A stretch of 64,000 bases of DNA from JAHEJA01 sp965657215 (GCA_965657215.1 CBFHNR010000005.1:87009-151008), one strand, 5' to 3'. Shown: positions 25,825 to 34,819, counted from the first letter of the stretch. The notes: generated by a model not told the origin, from the letters alone. Made by a program: numbers and translations.

Positions 25825-26400
25825 ATGAAAGTCCTGACAACATTTTTAACGGCACTTGCCTTTAGCGCGACAGGCCTTTGGGCCGAAACAATTGGCGATG
25901 ATGGATTGCATAAACAATCTTGGATGCGAGACACCTTCAAAGATCTTCGAGAAGATTTGGAAGAAGCCAACGCCGAAGGAAAACGGCTTGTTCTGTTTTT
26001 CGAACAAAGAGGCTGTATCTATTGCGCCAAAATGCACAAAGAGGTCTTTTCCCGTGAAAATGTGAGCAACTATATTGAGGACAATTACTTTGTCGTTCAA
26101 TTGAATTTACACGGTAACGTAGACGTCACAGATTTCGATGGAGAGACCCTTGAAGAGCGTGACATTGCCCGCAAGTGGGGGATTCTCTTTACCCCATCGA
26201 TAATGTTCTTGCCGGAAGAGGTCGAAGAGGGCCTGACAGCGCAAACAGCATCAGTTGCTGTGATGCCTGGTGCCTTTGGTGCAGGAACGACTTTGGATAT
26301 GTTTACTTGGGTAAATGAAAAGCGGTATCTTCTTGATAATGATGAAGATTTTCAGCGTTATCATGCACGCAAGATCGAAGAGCGCCGCAATAGCAAATAA
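25825..26400 (+). CDS. soxW: Periplasmic thioredoxin SoxW
   Basis: The 191-residue protein has a signal peptide (MKVLTTFLTALAFSATGLWA) and a thioredoxin fold with GCIYCAKM (cysteines near residues 69 and 72) and cis-proline FTPSIMF. SoxW accepts electrons from SoxV. It is preceded by AGGAGG at 25811-25816 and lies 17 bases after soxV. The soxX promoter follows it, so soxVW may form a separate transcript. Confidence 0.92.
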   Translation: MKVLTTFLTALAFSATGLWAETIGDDGLHKQSWMRDTFKDLREDLEEANAEGKRLVLFFEQRGCIYCAKMHKEVFSRENVSNYIEDNYFVVQLNLHGNVDVTDFDGETLEERDIARKWGILFTPSIMFLPEEVEEGLTAQTASVAVMPGAFGAGTTLDMFTWVNEKRYLLDNDEDFQRYHARKIEERRNSK

Positions 26401-26417
26401 ATTAATTGGATTGTTTT

Positions 26418-26433
26418 ATTCAATTCTGTGAAT
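26418..26433. promoter_or_regulatory. SoxR/SqrR operator (ATTC-N8-GAAT) upstream of soxX
   Basis: ATTC (26418-26421), eight bases and GAAT (26430-26433) match the SqrR-type site exactly. It lies in the 116-base soxW-soxX gap, about 85 bases before soxX. With soxR encoded 2.3 kb away and carrying the persulfide-sensing cysteine pair, this is the likely control point for soxXYZA expression. Confidence 0.65.
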
Positions 26434-26449
26434 TTGTTGTTGCGTTTAA

Positions 26450-26465
26450 TAGGCTTGGTAGCCTA
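26450..26465 (+). repeat. Short inverted repeat in the soxX leader
   Basis: TAGGCT and AGCCTA form a six-pair stem around TGGT. A second copy of TGGTAGCC occurs at 26496-26503, close to the soxX ribosome site. The leader may fold and affect soxX translation; no known riboswitch was recognised. Confidence 0.35.
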
Positions 26466-26516
26466 CGGTATACGAAGCTATCGTAGCCGATACACTGGTA
26501 GCCATAGGGAGGAACT

Positions 26517-26993
26517 ATGAGGCTAACAACCATGACACTCGTAGCGAGCGTTGCACTGTCAAGTGCCGCGTTTGCTGAAATGGTCGCACCCGCGGACGTA
26601 ACTTATGATGAATACGGTTCTGTTGAACAGTCTTTAACTGGCAAGCCAGGAAATGCTGAAAACGGCGCTATCGTTATGAAGTCAAAGTCTCAAGGTAACT
26701 GCATCGCATGTCACGCTGTGACGGCACTTAACGACGCACCGTTCCACGGTGAAGTCGGTCCAATGTTGGACGGTGTAGGAGATCGTTGGAACGAAGCAGA
26801 GCTTCGCGGAATTTTGGCGAACGCCAAAATGACATTCGAGGGCACAATTATGCCAGCCTACTACAAAGTAGACGGCTATATTCGCCCAGGAGATGCATAC
26901 ACTGGCAAGGCACCGAAGGGTCCATTGGATTCATTGCTAAGTGCTGAGCAAATCGAAGATGTAGTCGCATTTCTTTCAACTCTGAAAGAATAG
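26517..26993 (+). CDS. soxX: Sulfur oxidation c-type cytochrome SoxX
   Basis: The 158-residue protein has a signal peptide (TLVASVALSSAAFA), one heme-binding motif CIACH and a later Met ligand region (GTIMPAYYKVDG). SoxX pairs with SoxA to couple thiosulfate to the SoxY cysteine and take two electrons. GGGAGG precedes ATG 26517. It starts the core soxXYZA set with an SqrR-type operator upstream. Confidence 0.96.
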   Translation: MRLTTMTLVASVALSSAAFAEMVAPADVTYDEYGSVEQSLTGKPGNAENGAIVMKSKSQGNCIACHAVTALNDAPFHGEVGPMLDGVGDRWNEAELRGILANAKMTFEGTIMPAYYKVDGYIRPGDAYTGKAPKGPLDSLLSAEQIEDVVAFLSTLKE

Positions 26994-27017
26994 TGGCTTT
27001 TTAATAAGGAGAGACTA

Positions 27018-27434
27018 ATGGAATTCTCAAGACGCGAAACACTAGCGCTTGGGCTCGGAGCGGCAGCACTTACAGTGCTACCAATGCGAGTATCTGCAGC
27101 AGCAGACGATGCGATTTCAGCCTTCACAGGTGGTGCAGACGTAGCGACTTCTGGCGTTACTTTGGATGCACCAGAGATTGCTGAAAACGGAAACACTGTC
27201 CCGGTTAGCGTATCTGCGCCAGGTGCTGTTTCAATTTTGGTTCTAGCGATGGGTAACCCAACACCAGGTGTTGCTCAGTTCAATTTCGGGTCGGCTTCTG
27301 GTGAGCAAGCAGCATCCACACGTATTCGCCTCGCGGGTACACAGGATGTTGTTGCTGTTGCTAAAATGGCCGACGGTAGTTTTGCGCAAGCCACTAGCAC
27401 TGTTAAAGTGACTATTGGCGGCTGTGGCGGATAA
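27018..27434 (+). CDS. soxY: Thiosulfate oxidation carrier protein SoxY
   Basis: The 138-residue protein has a Tat signal (SRRETLALGLGAAAL) and ends with the substrate-carrying arm GGCGG, whose Cys covalently holds the sulfur intermediates. It is exported folded with SoxZ. AAGGAGAG lies before ATG 27018, and soxZ follows 15 bases later, as expected for the SoxYZ heterodimer. Confidence 0.97.
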   Translation: MEFSRRETLALGLGAAALTVLPMRVSAAADDAISAFTGGADVATSGVTLDAPEIAENGNTVPVSVSAPGAVSILVLAMGNPTPGVAQFNFGSASGEQAASTRIRLAGTQDVVAVAKMADGSFAQATSTVKVTIGGCGG

Positions 27435-27449
27435 GAGGAGAAGAGACAA

Positions 27450-27779
27450 ATGGCAAAGAATGTAAAACCTCGCGTCAAAGCTCCTAAGAAGGCAGCAGCT
27501 GGCGAAACCGTTACCATCAAAACATTGATCAGCCACAACATGGAATCTGGTCAGCGTAAAGATAAAGAAGGTAACAAAATTCCGCGTTCGATTATCAACC
27601 GCTTTACATGCGACGTGAATGGCACAAATGCCGTTGACGTAACACTAGAGCCTGCGATCTCCACGAACCCATACTTCGAATTCAGCGTTGTTATCGAAGA
27701 AGCAAGTGAATTGAAATTCACTTGGTACGATGATGATGGCTCTGTTTACGATACATCTAAATCAGTGGCTATCGGCTAA
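27450..27779 (+). CDS. soxZ: Thiosulfate oxidation carrier complex protein SoxZ
   Basis: The 109-residue protein has the SoxZ pattern: VTIKTLISHNMESGQRKD near the start, FTCDVNG with the single Cys, and ELKFTWYDDDGSVYD near the end. It has no signal peptide and is carried out by the Tat signal of SoxY. AGAGGAGAAGAG precedes the start. A stable hairpin follows the gene. Confidence 0.97.
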   Translation: MAKNVKPRVKAPKKAAAGETVTIKTLISHNMESGQRKDKEGNKIPRSIINRFTCDVNGTNAVDVTLEPAISTNPYFEFSVVIEEASELKFTWYDDDGSVYDTSKSVAIG

Positions 27780-27798
27780 GGTCGATACCCCATAGATT

Positions 27799-27828
27799 GG
27801 TGGTCTTGCTCGCAATTGCAGGGCCACC
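27799..27828 (+). repeat. Stable stem-loop between soxZ and soxA
   Basis: GGTGGTCTTGC (27799-27809) pairs with GCAGGGCCACC (27818-27828) as an 11-pair stem with two G-U pairs and an eight-base loop. There is no T tract after it, so it is more likely an mRNA processing or stabilising element that separates expression of soxXYZ from soxA than a terminator. Confidence 0.6.
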
Positions 27829-27847
27829 CCTTTAGGGAGGAATTGCA

Positions 27848-28693
27848 ATGAAATTAAAAGCACTTACAGCAATCGCAGCTGTCATGTTTGCTGGATCCGT
27901 TTATGCGGATGAAGCAGCGGAACTTGTGGTCAATGACGAAATCGAGATGGTCACGAAAACAGCGGCACCAGCGCACTTGTCTGACGCCATGGACGAAGTG
28001 ATGTCTGGCTGGCGTTTCCGGTCTGACGAAACGCAAGCTATGCAAATGGATGATTTCGACAACCCAGGCATGATCTTTGTGGATCAAGCTATGGATGCTT
28101 GGAACACAGCTGAAGGCAGCGCAGACAAGTCTTGTGCATCTTGCCACGGCGCTCCTGAAGAGAGCATGGCAGGCGTTCGCGCGGTCTATCCAAAGTGGAA
28201 CGAAGATGCGGGCGAAGTTCGCACCTTGGCAATGCAGATCAACGATTGTCGTGAAACCCAAATGGGTGCCGAAGCATACGGCTACACAAGCGGCAACATG
28301 GCATCAATGGAAGCATTGATCGCCGTTCAATCACGCGGCATGCCAGTTAACGTTGCGATTGATGGTCCGGTAGCAGCTGTGTGGGAAAAGGGCAAAGAGC
28401 TCTATTACACACGCACAGGTCAGCTTGAGTTGTCTTGCGCAAACTGCCACGAAGACAATTATGGCAATATGATCCGTGCGGACCACTTGTCACAAGGCCA
28501 AATCAACGGCTTCCCAGTGTATCGTTTGAAAAATGCAAAGTTGAACACGTCACATGCACGTTTCAAAGGCTGCGTTCGTGACACGCGCGCGGAAACATTC
28601 AAGCCAGGTGGTGAAGAGTTCATCGCATTGGAGCTTTATGTTGCATCACGCGGTAACGGTCTTTCTGTAGAAGCACCTTCGGTCAGAAACTAA
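27848..28693 (+). CDS. soxA: Sulfur oxidation c-type cytochrome SoxA (two heme motifs)
   Basis: The 281-residue protein has a signal peptide (KALTAIAAVMFAGSVYA) and two heme-binding motifs, CASCH near residue 96 and CANCH near residue 198. The active-site Cys, persulfidated in known SoxA, is in FKGCVRDTRAE near residue 241. With SoxX it forms the SoxAX complex that oxidatively joins thiosulfate to SoxY. GGGAGGAA lies before ATG 27848. A strong terminator follows. Confidence 0.96.
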   Translation: MKLKALTAIAAVMFAGSVYADEAAELVVNDEIEMVTKTAAPAHLSDAMDEVMSGWRFRSDETQAMQMDDFDNPGMIFVDQAMDAWNTAEGSADKSCASCHGAPEESMAGVRAVYPKWNEDAGEVRTLAMQINDCRETQMGAEAYGYTSGNMASMEALIAVQSRGMPVNVAIDGPVAAVWEKGKELYYTRTGQLELSCANCHEDNYGNMIRADHLSQGQINGFPVYRLKNAKLNTSHARFKGCVRDTRAETFKPGGEEFIALELYVASRGNGLSVEAPSVRN

Positions 28694-28702
28694 AAACGTA
28701 TC

Positions 28703-28737
28703 AAAGGCCCTCGCATTTTGGGATGCGGGGGCCTTTT
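28703..28737 (+). terminator. Terminator between soxA and soxB
   Basis: AAAGGCCCTCGCAT and ATGCGGGGGCCTTT form a 14-pair stem (one G-U pair) around a six-base loop, followed by T. It lies directly after soxA, so soxBCD must depend on readthrough or on a promoter in the 52 bases before soxB. Confidence 0.8.
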
Positions 28738-28788
28738 CAAATTTACTTATTCAAATATGCGCATATGTAGCGAAGGTAGGATGAACAC

Positions 28789-30486
28789 ATGATATCACGT
28801 CGTGACTTTCTTCAAGTTGGGATGGCAGCCTCGGCATTGTACGGGGCCTCTGGTTTTGGAAACTGGGGTCGTCTCGCTGCTCAGCAAAAACTGACACAAG
28901 ATGAATTGTTGCAGTTTGACACCTTCGGTAATGTGTCACTGATCCACGTTACAGACATCCATGCGCAGCTAAAGCCAATCTATTTTCGCGAGCCATCCAT
29001 TAACTTGGGCGTTGGCGATGCGCGCGGGCAGGTTCCTCACGTCACGGGTGCAGATTTCCGGAAAATGTACGGCATTGCGGATGGGTCTCCCTCTCATTAC
29101 GCATTGACGTATAACGACTTTACCGCAATGGCACAGACCTATGGTCGTGTTGGCGGGTTGGATCGCGTTGCAACAGTTGTGAACGCCATTCGTGCCGATC
29201 GACCTGATGCGATCCTGCTTGATGGTGGGGATACGTGGCACGGGTCTTACACCTGTCACAAAACCCAAGGCCAAGACATGGTCAACGTGATGAATGCGTT
29301 GAACCCTGATGCGATGACATTCCACTGGGAATTCACATTGGGATCAGAGCGTGTCCAAGAGATTGTGGAAAACCTCCCTTTCGCAGCTCTTGGTCAAAAC
29401 ATCTTTGATGCTGAATGGGACGAACCCGCCGAACTCTTTCCTCCCTATAAGATGTTCGAGCGTGGCGGTTCCAAGATTGCAGTGATCGGTCAGGCCTTCC
29501 CTTATATGCCGATTGCCAACCCTGGTTGGATGTTCCCTGAATATAGCTTTGGTATTCGTGATGAACGTATGCAGGAAATGGTCGACGAAGTGCGCGGCCT
29601 TGGTGCCGAAATTGTGGTTGTTCTATCTCACAACGGTTTTGACGTTGATAAAAAGATGGCGAGCCGTGTGACAGGTATCGATGTGATCCTCTCAGGTCAC
29701 ACGCATGATGCCTTGCCTGAGCCTGTCTTGGTCGGTGAGACAATCGTTGTTGCCTCTGGCTCCAATGGTAAATTCGTCAGCCGCGTTGATCTCGATGTGC
29801 GTGACGGTCGTATGATGGGCTTTAAACACAAGCTTATCCCGATTTTCTCTGACGTTATTGAGCCTGACAAGGATATGGCGGCACTGATCGATGAACAGCG
29901 TGCGCCTTATATCAATGAATTGACCGAAGTGATCGGTAAGACAGACAGCCTTCTGTATCGCCGTGGTAATTTCAACGGCACGTGGGATGATTTGATCTGT
30001 GATGCGTTGATCCAAGAGCGTGACGCAGATATTTCGATGTCTCCAGGTGTTCGTTGGGGGCCGTCAATCTTGCCGGGCCAAGACATTACACGTGAAGATA
30101 TCTTTAACGTGACATCAATGTCTTATGGCAAGGCCTATCGTACTGAAATGACAGGTGAATTCATTCATGTCATTCTAGAAGATGTTGCGGATAACTTGTT
30201 CAATGTTGATCCTTATTATCAACAGGGCGGCGACATGGTGCGCATCGGTGGCATGGGCTACCGCATTGATGTGAACCAACCGCAAGGCAGCCGCATCAGT
30301 GAAATGACATTGCTCAAAACGGGCGAGCTCATTGATCCAGCCAAAACCTATGTTGTGGCAGGATGGGCATCTGTGAACGAGGGCACGGAAGGTCCAGAAA
30401 TTTGGGATGTGGTTGAAAATCATATCCGCAAACAGGGAACAATTACTGTGCCCCAAAACAATTCTGTGAAAGTTGTCGGCGCGTAA
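28789..30486 (+). CDS. soxB: Thiosulfohydrolase SoxB
   Basis: The 565-residue protein has a Tat signal (ISRRDFLQVGMAAS), then the 5'-nucleotidase-type metal-binding motifs: HVTDIHAQL, DGGDTWHGS and SGHTHDAL, which hold two manganese ions. It hydrolyses the SoxY-bound thiosulfate to release sulfate. Length is typical. It follows a terminator, so it may start a separate soxBCD transcript. Confidence 0.97.
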   Translation: MISRRDFLQVGMAASALYGASGFGNWGRLAAQQKLTQDELLQFDTFGNVSLIHVTDIHAQLKPIYFREPSINLGVGDARGQVPHVTGADFRKMYGIADGSPSHYALTYNDFTAMAQTYGRVGGLDRVATVVNAIRADRPDAILLDGGDTWHGSYTCHKTQGQDMVNVMNALNPDAMTFHWEFTLGSERVQEIVENLPFAALGQNIFDAEWDEPAELFPPYKMFERGGSKIAVIGQAFPYMPIANPGWMFPEYSFGIRDERMQEMVDEVRGLGAEIVVVLSHNGFDVDKKMASRVTGIDVILSGHTHDALPEPVLVGETIVVASGSNGKFVSRVDLDVRDGRMMGFKHKLIPIFSDVIEPDKDMAALIDEQRAPYINELTEVIGKTDSLLYRRGNFNGTWDDLICDALIQERDADISMSPGVRWGPSILPGQDITREDIFNVTSMSYGKAYRTEMTGEFIHVILEDVADNLFNVDPYYQQGGDMVRIGGMGYRIDVNQPQGSRISEMTLLKTGELIDPAKTYVVAGWASVNEGTEGPEIWDVVENHIRKQGTITVPQNNSVKVVGA

Positions 30487-30527
30487 ATCGCCGGCTCATT
30501 AATTAACCAAGTCAGGAGCGTTACAAG

Positions 30528-31808
30528 ATGACAAACGGCTTCAAAAACAAAGGCGCATCACGTCGCCAGTTTTTAACAGGTGCTGCGGCAGCAGGCGTCG
30601 GCGGTGTTGCCGCGACAGTCGCCAAAGCATCCGGGGATCCCTTGATCACCGAAAAGCAAATTTGGGCTCAGGCGACCGGAGACGGCGTTGATGCATATCC
30701 TTATGGGATGCCTATCGAATTTGAAAAAGACGTTGTGCGTCGCAATGTGGAATGGTTGACAGCGGATACAATCAGCTCAATCAACTTTACCCCAATTCAC
30801 GCACTCGACGGCACGATCACTCCACAGGGCTGTGCGTTTGAACGTCACCACTCTGGTGCGATTGAATTGCGCAAGGAAGATTATCGTTTGATGATCAACG
30901 GTCTTGTGGATCGTCCTCTTGTCTTTACCTACGCTGACTTGGAACGCTTCCCACGTGAAAATCACGTGTATTTCTGCGAATGTGCGGCGAATACAGGCAT
31001 GGAATGGGCGGGGTCTCAATTAAACGGTGCTCAGTTCACGCATGGTATGATCCACAACATGGAATATACAGGCGTCACATTGCGCACATTGCTCGAAGAA
31101 GCGGGCCTTGATGCGGCTGGCGATCTCAGCGACAAGTGGGTCTACGTCGAAGGGGCAGATGCCTCATCTAACGGTCGCTCAATCCCAATGGAAAAAGCTT
31201 TGGATGACGTTCTCGTCGCCTTCAAAGCGAATGGTGAAGCCCTTCGCAAAGAGCACGGTTATCCAGTTCGCTTGGTTGTTCCTGGTTGGGAAGGCAACAT
31301 GTGGGTCAAGTGGCTGCGTCGTGTCGAAGTGACGGACCAAGCTATCGAGAGCCGTGAAGAAACATCAAAGTACACAGATACTTTGGAGGATGGCACATCT
31401 CGTAAATGGACATGGGCCATGGATGCGAAATCCGTTGTCACAAGCCCAAGCCCGCAATCGCCGATCACACACGGCAAAGGCCCATTGGTCATCACTGGCC
31501 TTGCGTGGACAGGTCGTGGAACCGTCACAGGTGTTGACGTGTCAATCGATGGCGGCAAAAACTGGCAGAAAGCCCGTCTTGCCAAGCCAGGCGAGCGTAT
31601 GGCGCTCACACGTTTCTATCTTGATATCGATTGGAACGGCGAGGAAATGTTGATCCAGAGCCGTGCGCATGACGACACAGGATATGTTCAACCGACGAAA
31701 GACCAACTTCGTGACGTTCGTGGCTTGAATTCCATCTATCACAATAACTGTATTCAAACTTGGTGGGTAAAACCAAATGGGGAGGCCGAAAATGTCGAAA
31801 TCTCTTAA
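30528..31808 (+). CDS. soxC: Sulfane dehydrogenase molybdenum subunit SoxC
   Basis: The 426-residue protein has a Tat signal (SRRQFLTGAAAAGVGG) and a sulfite-oxidase-type molybdopterin domain, with the molybdenum-ligand Cys in YFCECAANTG near residue 150 and PGWEGNMWVKWLR near residue 252, then a C-terminal dimer domain. With SoxD it oxidises SoxY-bound sulfane sulfur, allowing full oxidation to sulfate without sulfur globules. It overlaps soxD by 17 bases. Confidence 0.97.
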   Translation: MTNGFKNKGASRRQFLTGAAAAGVGGVAATVAKASGDPLITEKQIWAQATGDGVDAYPYGMPIEFEKDVVRRNVEWLTADTISSINFTPIHALDGTITPQGCAFERHHSGAIELRKEDYRLMINGLVDRPLVFTYADLERFPRENHVYFCECAANTGMEWAGSQLNGAQFTHGMIHNMEYTGVTLRTLLEEAGLDAAGDLSDKWVYVEGADASSNGRSIPMEKALDDVLVAFKANGEALRKEHGYPVRLVVPGWEGNMWVKWLRRVEVTDQAIESREETSKYTDTLEDGTSRKWTWAMDAKSVVTSPSPQSPITHGKGPLVITGLAWTGRGTVTGVDVSIDGGKNWQKARLAKPGERMALTRFYLDIDWNGEEMLIQSRAHDDTGYVQPTKDQLRDVRGLNSIYHNNCIQTWWVKPNGEAENVEIS

Positions 31809-32850
31809 TCTATTGATTGGCGCAACAGCGTTAACACTCTCATCTACATTCGCTGTTCATGCCGAAGGTAAATTTGGCTTGGGTCGTGTGGCCTTGCCTG
31901 AGGAAATCGCGGCTTGGGACATCGATGTAGCGCCTGATGGTGCGGGATTGCCTGCGGGTAAAGGAAATGTATGGGACGGCGAAGAAGTCTTTGCTGATCA
32001 ATGTGCAAGCTGCCACGGTGATTTTGCTGAAGGTGTTGATAACTGGCCCAAATTGGCTGGTGGAATGGACACTCTAGACTATGAAGATCCGCTGAAAACA
32101 GTTGGATCCTATTGGCCTCACCTATCCACAGCATGGGATTATGTGAACCGCTCAATGCCATTTGGCAACGCGCAAAGCCTAGAGCCGGATGATGTTTATG
32201 CGATCGTCGCTTATATCCTCTACTCCAATGACTTGGTGGATGACGATTTCGAATTGTCACATGAGAACTTCGCGGATTTTGAACTTCCAAACGCGAATGG
32301 CTTTATCATCGACGATCGTGCGGAAACGGAATATTCGATTTTCAACACAGCATGTTATGAGAACTGTAAAGAGACAGTTGAAATCACAATGCGTGCGGCT
32401 GTTTTGGACGTGACACCTGAAACCGAAGAGGCCTCTGCAGCCCCTGTTGTCGAAGCTGCGGCCGAAGTCGTTGCAGAAGCGGCTCCAGCTGTTGAAGAAG
32501 CGCCTGCAGCAGTTGTTGCGGCATTGGATGCCGACCTCGTCAAAAAAGGTGAAAAAGTTTACAAGAAGTGTAAAGCATGTCACCAAGTTGGTGAGGGTGC
32601 CAAGAACAAATCTGGTCCTCAGCTGAACGACATCGTTGGCCGCCAAATGGCCGCTATCGAAGGGTTCCGCTATTCCAAAGCAATGGCTGCGATGGGCGAA
32701 GATGGCGCCGTTTGGGATGAAGAGGCCTTGGCCGCGTTCCTTGCGAAACCAAAAGCCTACATCAAAGGCACCAAAATGTCTTTCGCTGGCCTTAAGAAAG
32801 AAAAAGATATCGATGCGGCTATCGAATATCTGAAATCTGTTTCACAATAA
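31792..32850 (+). CDS. soxD: Sulfane dehydrogenase diheme cytochrome SoxD
   Basis: ATG 31792 (MSKSLNLL) is used because GGGGAGG lies upstream within soxC. The 352-residue protein has a signal peptide, a first cytochrome c domain with CASCH, an Ala/Pro/Glu-rich linker of about 50 residues, and a second domain with CKACHQVGEGAKNKSGP like cytochrome c2. It carries the six electrons from SoxC. It is the last sox gene; a terminator follows. Confidence 0.96.
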   Translation: MSKSLNLLIGATALTLSSTFAVHAEGKFGLGRVALPEEIAAWDIDVAPDGAGLPAGKGNVWDGEEVFADQCASCHGDFAEGVDNWPKLAGGMDTLDYEDPLKTVGSYWPHLSTAWDYVNRSMPFGNAQSLEPDDVYAIVAYILYSNDLVDDDFELSHENFADFELPNANGFIIDDRAETEYSIFNTACYENCKETVEITMRAAVLDVTPETEEASAAPVVEAAAEVVAEAAPAVEEAPAAVVAALDADLVKKGEKVYKKCKACHQVGEGAKNKSGPQLNDIVGRQMAAIEGFRYSKAMAAMGEDGAVWDEEALAAFLAKPKAYIKGTKMSFAGLKKEKDIDAAIEYLKSVSQ

Positions 32851-32868
32851 GTGAGATAAAATCTAGAG

Positions 32869-32899
32869 AACCAGCCTCGATTTCGGGGCTGGTTTTTTT
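32869..32899 (+). terminator. Rho-independent terminator ending the sox cluster
   Basis: AACCAGCC and GGCTGGTT form an eight-pair stem with a ten-base loop, followed by a run of T (32893-32899). It lies 19 bases after soxD and ends the rightward sox transcript just before the convergent glxA-type gene. Confidence 0.88.
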
Positions 32900-32903
32900 G
32901 TGC

Positions 32904-33932
32904 CTAGCTGAGTGCCGAAGTGGCCCAGCCTTTGCGAAAACTATTTGGTGGCACACCGTATTTTGCTTTGAATTGACGGGCTAGATGTGATGTGGAATTG
33001 AACCCTGTCGCCGTCGCGATTTGTGTGATTGTCATATCCGTTTCGTTCAACAAGGCATGCACGCGCTCTAGCCGGAGACCATAGTAGAACTGGGTCGGAG
33101 ATTGGCCGGTGTATTTCTTGAACAACCGTTCCAATTGCCGCCTCGAGATATCCAATGTGGCGCATAGGTCCAAAAGTGGTAGCGGCTCTTCGACTGTTTC
33201 TGTCATCACTTGGATGGCATGGATGAGGCGTTGATTGCGCGAGCCAATCGCAACAGAGAGCGACGATTTCTGAGGCGCTTTCCGATCGCTGTTGCGTTTA
33301 TGAATGCACATATCCGCAACAACAAGCGCGACATCACGGCCGTGATCGCGTTCGATGATATCTAACATCATGTCTGTGGCCGCACTTCCGCCGCCACATG
33401 TGATGAGCCGTCCGTCGATTTCATATAAATTGCGAGTTGGGACGAGGTCTGGGAACTTTTCCGAAAAGCTTGGTTGATTTTCCCAGTGCAGCGTAAATAA
33501 GCGCGATCCGATCAGGCCCGCATCTGCCAAAGCAAAAGCCCCTGTGCAAATCCCGCCCAAGGTTGTGCCAATTCTATCTTGGCGACGCACCCAATTTCGA
33601 ACCTGCTCAGAGAGCGCAAGGGTTGGCTCCACTCCGGAACAGATAAACGCTGTTGCATCGCGATCAATCGGGGCGAGGGCGCCATCAGGTGTAATGGTAA
33701 CACCGTTAGAGCACTGCACAGGGCCCCCATCAATGGTCATCGTGTGCCAGCGATAGAGTTCTTGTTTGGTGAGCTGATTGGCAATGCGCAACGGCTCAAC
33801 CGCGGCGCTAAAAGCCAACATGGTTAATTTGGGCGTTAACACGAAATAAAAATCACGCGGATCAGCTGTTGAATTATAAGTGAGGCTTGCTGCGCCCTTT
33901 TGAATAAATTTCTCTGAACTCACGTTGCTCAT
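32904..33932 (-). CDS. GlxA-family AraC-type regulator with DJ-1/PfpI-like domain
   Basis: The 342-residue protein has an N-terminal glutamine-amidotransferase-like domain (residues about 25-195, with GGICTGAFALADAGL at the elbow) and a C-terminal AraC DNA-binding domain with two helix-turn-helix units (LDISRRQLERLFKKYTGQSP; ITQIATATGFNSTSHLARQF split by position). Similar regulators (GbdR, CdhR, ArgR) sense glycine betaine, carnitine or arginine. The ligand here is unknown. It converges on soxD; no obvious target is adjacent. Confidence 0.88.
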   Translation of the reverse strand: MSNVSSEKFIQKGAASLTYNSTADPRDFYFVLTPKLTMLAFSAAVEPLRIANQLTKQELYRWHTMTIDGGPVQCSNGVTITPDGALAPIDRDATAFICSGVEPTLALSEQVRNWVRRQDRIGTTLGGICTGAFALADAGLIGSRLFTLHWENQPSFSEKFPDLVPTRNLYEIDGRLITCGGGSAATDMMLDIIERDHGRDVALVVADMCIHKRNSDRKAPQKSSLSVAIGSRNQRLIHAIQVMTETVEEPLPLLDLCATLDISRRQLERLFKKYTGQSPTQFYYGLRLERVHALLNETDMTITQIATATGFNSTSHLARQFKAKYGVPPNSFRKGWATSALS

Positions 33933-34139
33933 CCTGACAAGTTTCTTTGCAAATATGCGAATTTTGCGGCCAATGAAATGAGAAATGGGGATTTAGGGTA
34001 TCTTTGTTGACAAGCCTTCATCGAATCTTAACTCTCTCAAGAGAGGTCATTTTTCGCGTTGCCTATTGCAGCCATCCTATTGCGATACTAAGACTCTTAT
34101 ACGCTGTACGGAAATTACATTTGAAGAAAGCAGGGCACT

Positions 34140-34772
34140 ATGAACGATCCAGTCGACTTTTACATGAATTCACTTGTTCCAATGGTTGTTGAACAAACAA
34201 GCCGTGGGGAACGTGCCTATGACATCTTCTCGCGTTTGCTCAAAGAGCGGATCATCTTTTTGAACGGTCCTGTTCATGATGGGATGTCCTCTTTGATCGT
34301 GGCGCAGCTTTTGCACCTTGAGGCGGAAAACCCGTCCAAAGAAATCAGCATGTATATCAATAGCCCTGGTGGCGTTGTGACATCTGGTCTGTCGATCTAT
34401 GACACGATGCAGTATATCAAACCAAAGGTCTCGACTTTGGTGATCGGTCAAGCAGCCTCAATGGGGTCCTTGCTGCTGACTGCTGGCGAAAAAGGCATGC
34501 GCTTCTCTTTGCCAAACAGCCGTGTAATGGTGCACCAGCCCTCTGGTGGCTACCAAGGTCAAGCAACGGATATCATGATCCACGCGGAAGAAACGCTCAA
34601 GCTCAAGCGTCGCCTGAATGAGATCTATGTGACGCACACTGGTCAAGACCTCAAGACCGTCGAAGCGGCTTTGGAGCGTGATAACTTCATGTCACCCGAA
34701 GATGCAAAAGAGTGGGGCTTGATTGACGAAATCGTCTCTAACCGCTCTGCTGGTGATGAAGCTGACGCATAA
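34140..34772 (+). CDS. clpP: ATP-dependent Clp protease proteolytic subunit
   Basis: The 210-residue protein has the catalytic Ser in GQAASMGSLLL (near residue 106), the His in NSRVMVHQPSGG (near 131) and the later Asp of the triad. It forms the 14-subunit chamber that degrades proteins fed by ClpX or ClpA. GAAAGCAGGG precedes ATG 34140. A terminator separates it from clpX. Confidence 0.97.
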   Translation: MNDPVDFYMNSLVPMVVEQTSRGERAYDIFSRLLKERIIFLNGPVHDGMSSLIVAQLLHLEAENPSKEISMYINSPGGVVTSGLSIYDTMQYIKPKVSTLVIGQAASMGSLLLTAGEKGMRFSLPNSRVMVHQPSGGYQGQATDIMIHAEETLKLKRRLNEIYVTHTGQDLKTVEAALERDNFMSPEDAKEWGLIDEIVSNRSAGDEADA

Positions 34773-34781
34773 GTAACACTC

Positions 34782-34819
34782 TTACGGCACTCAAATAGGG
34801 TGCCGTAAATTCGTTTTTT
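34782..34819 (+). terminator. Terminator between clpP and clpX
   Basis: TTACGGCAC and GTGCCGTAA form a perfect nine-pair stem with a nine-base loop, then ATTCG and a T run (34814-34819). It ends the clpP transcript before the clpX start and suggests a separate clpX promoter. Confidence 0.85.

Noticed and set aside
32904..33932. GlxA-type regulator as a sox regulator
   Set aside because: It converges on soxD rather than sharing a promoter, and soxR with its operator already explains control.
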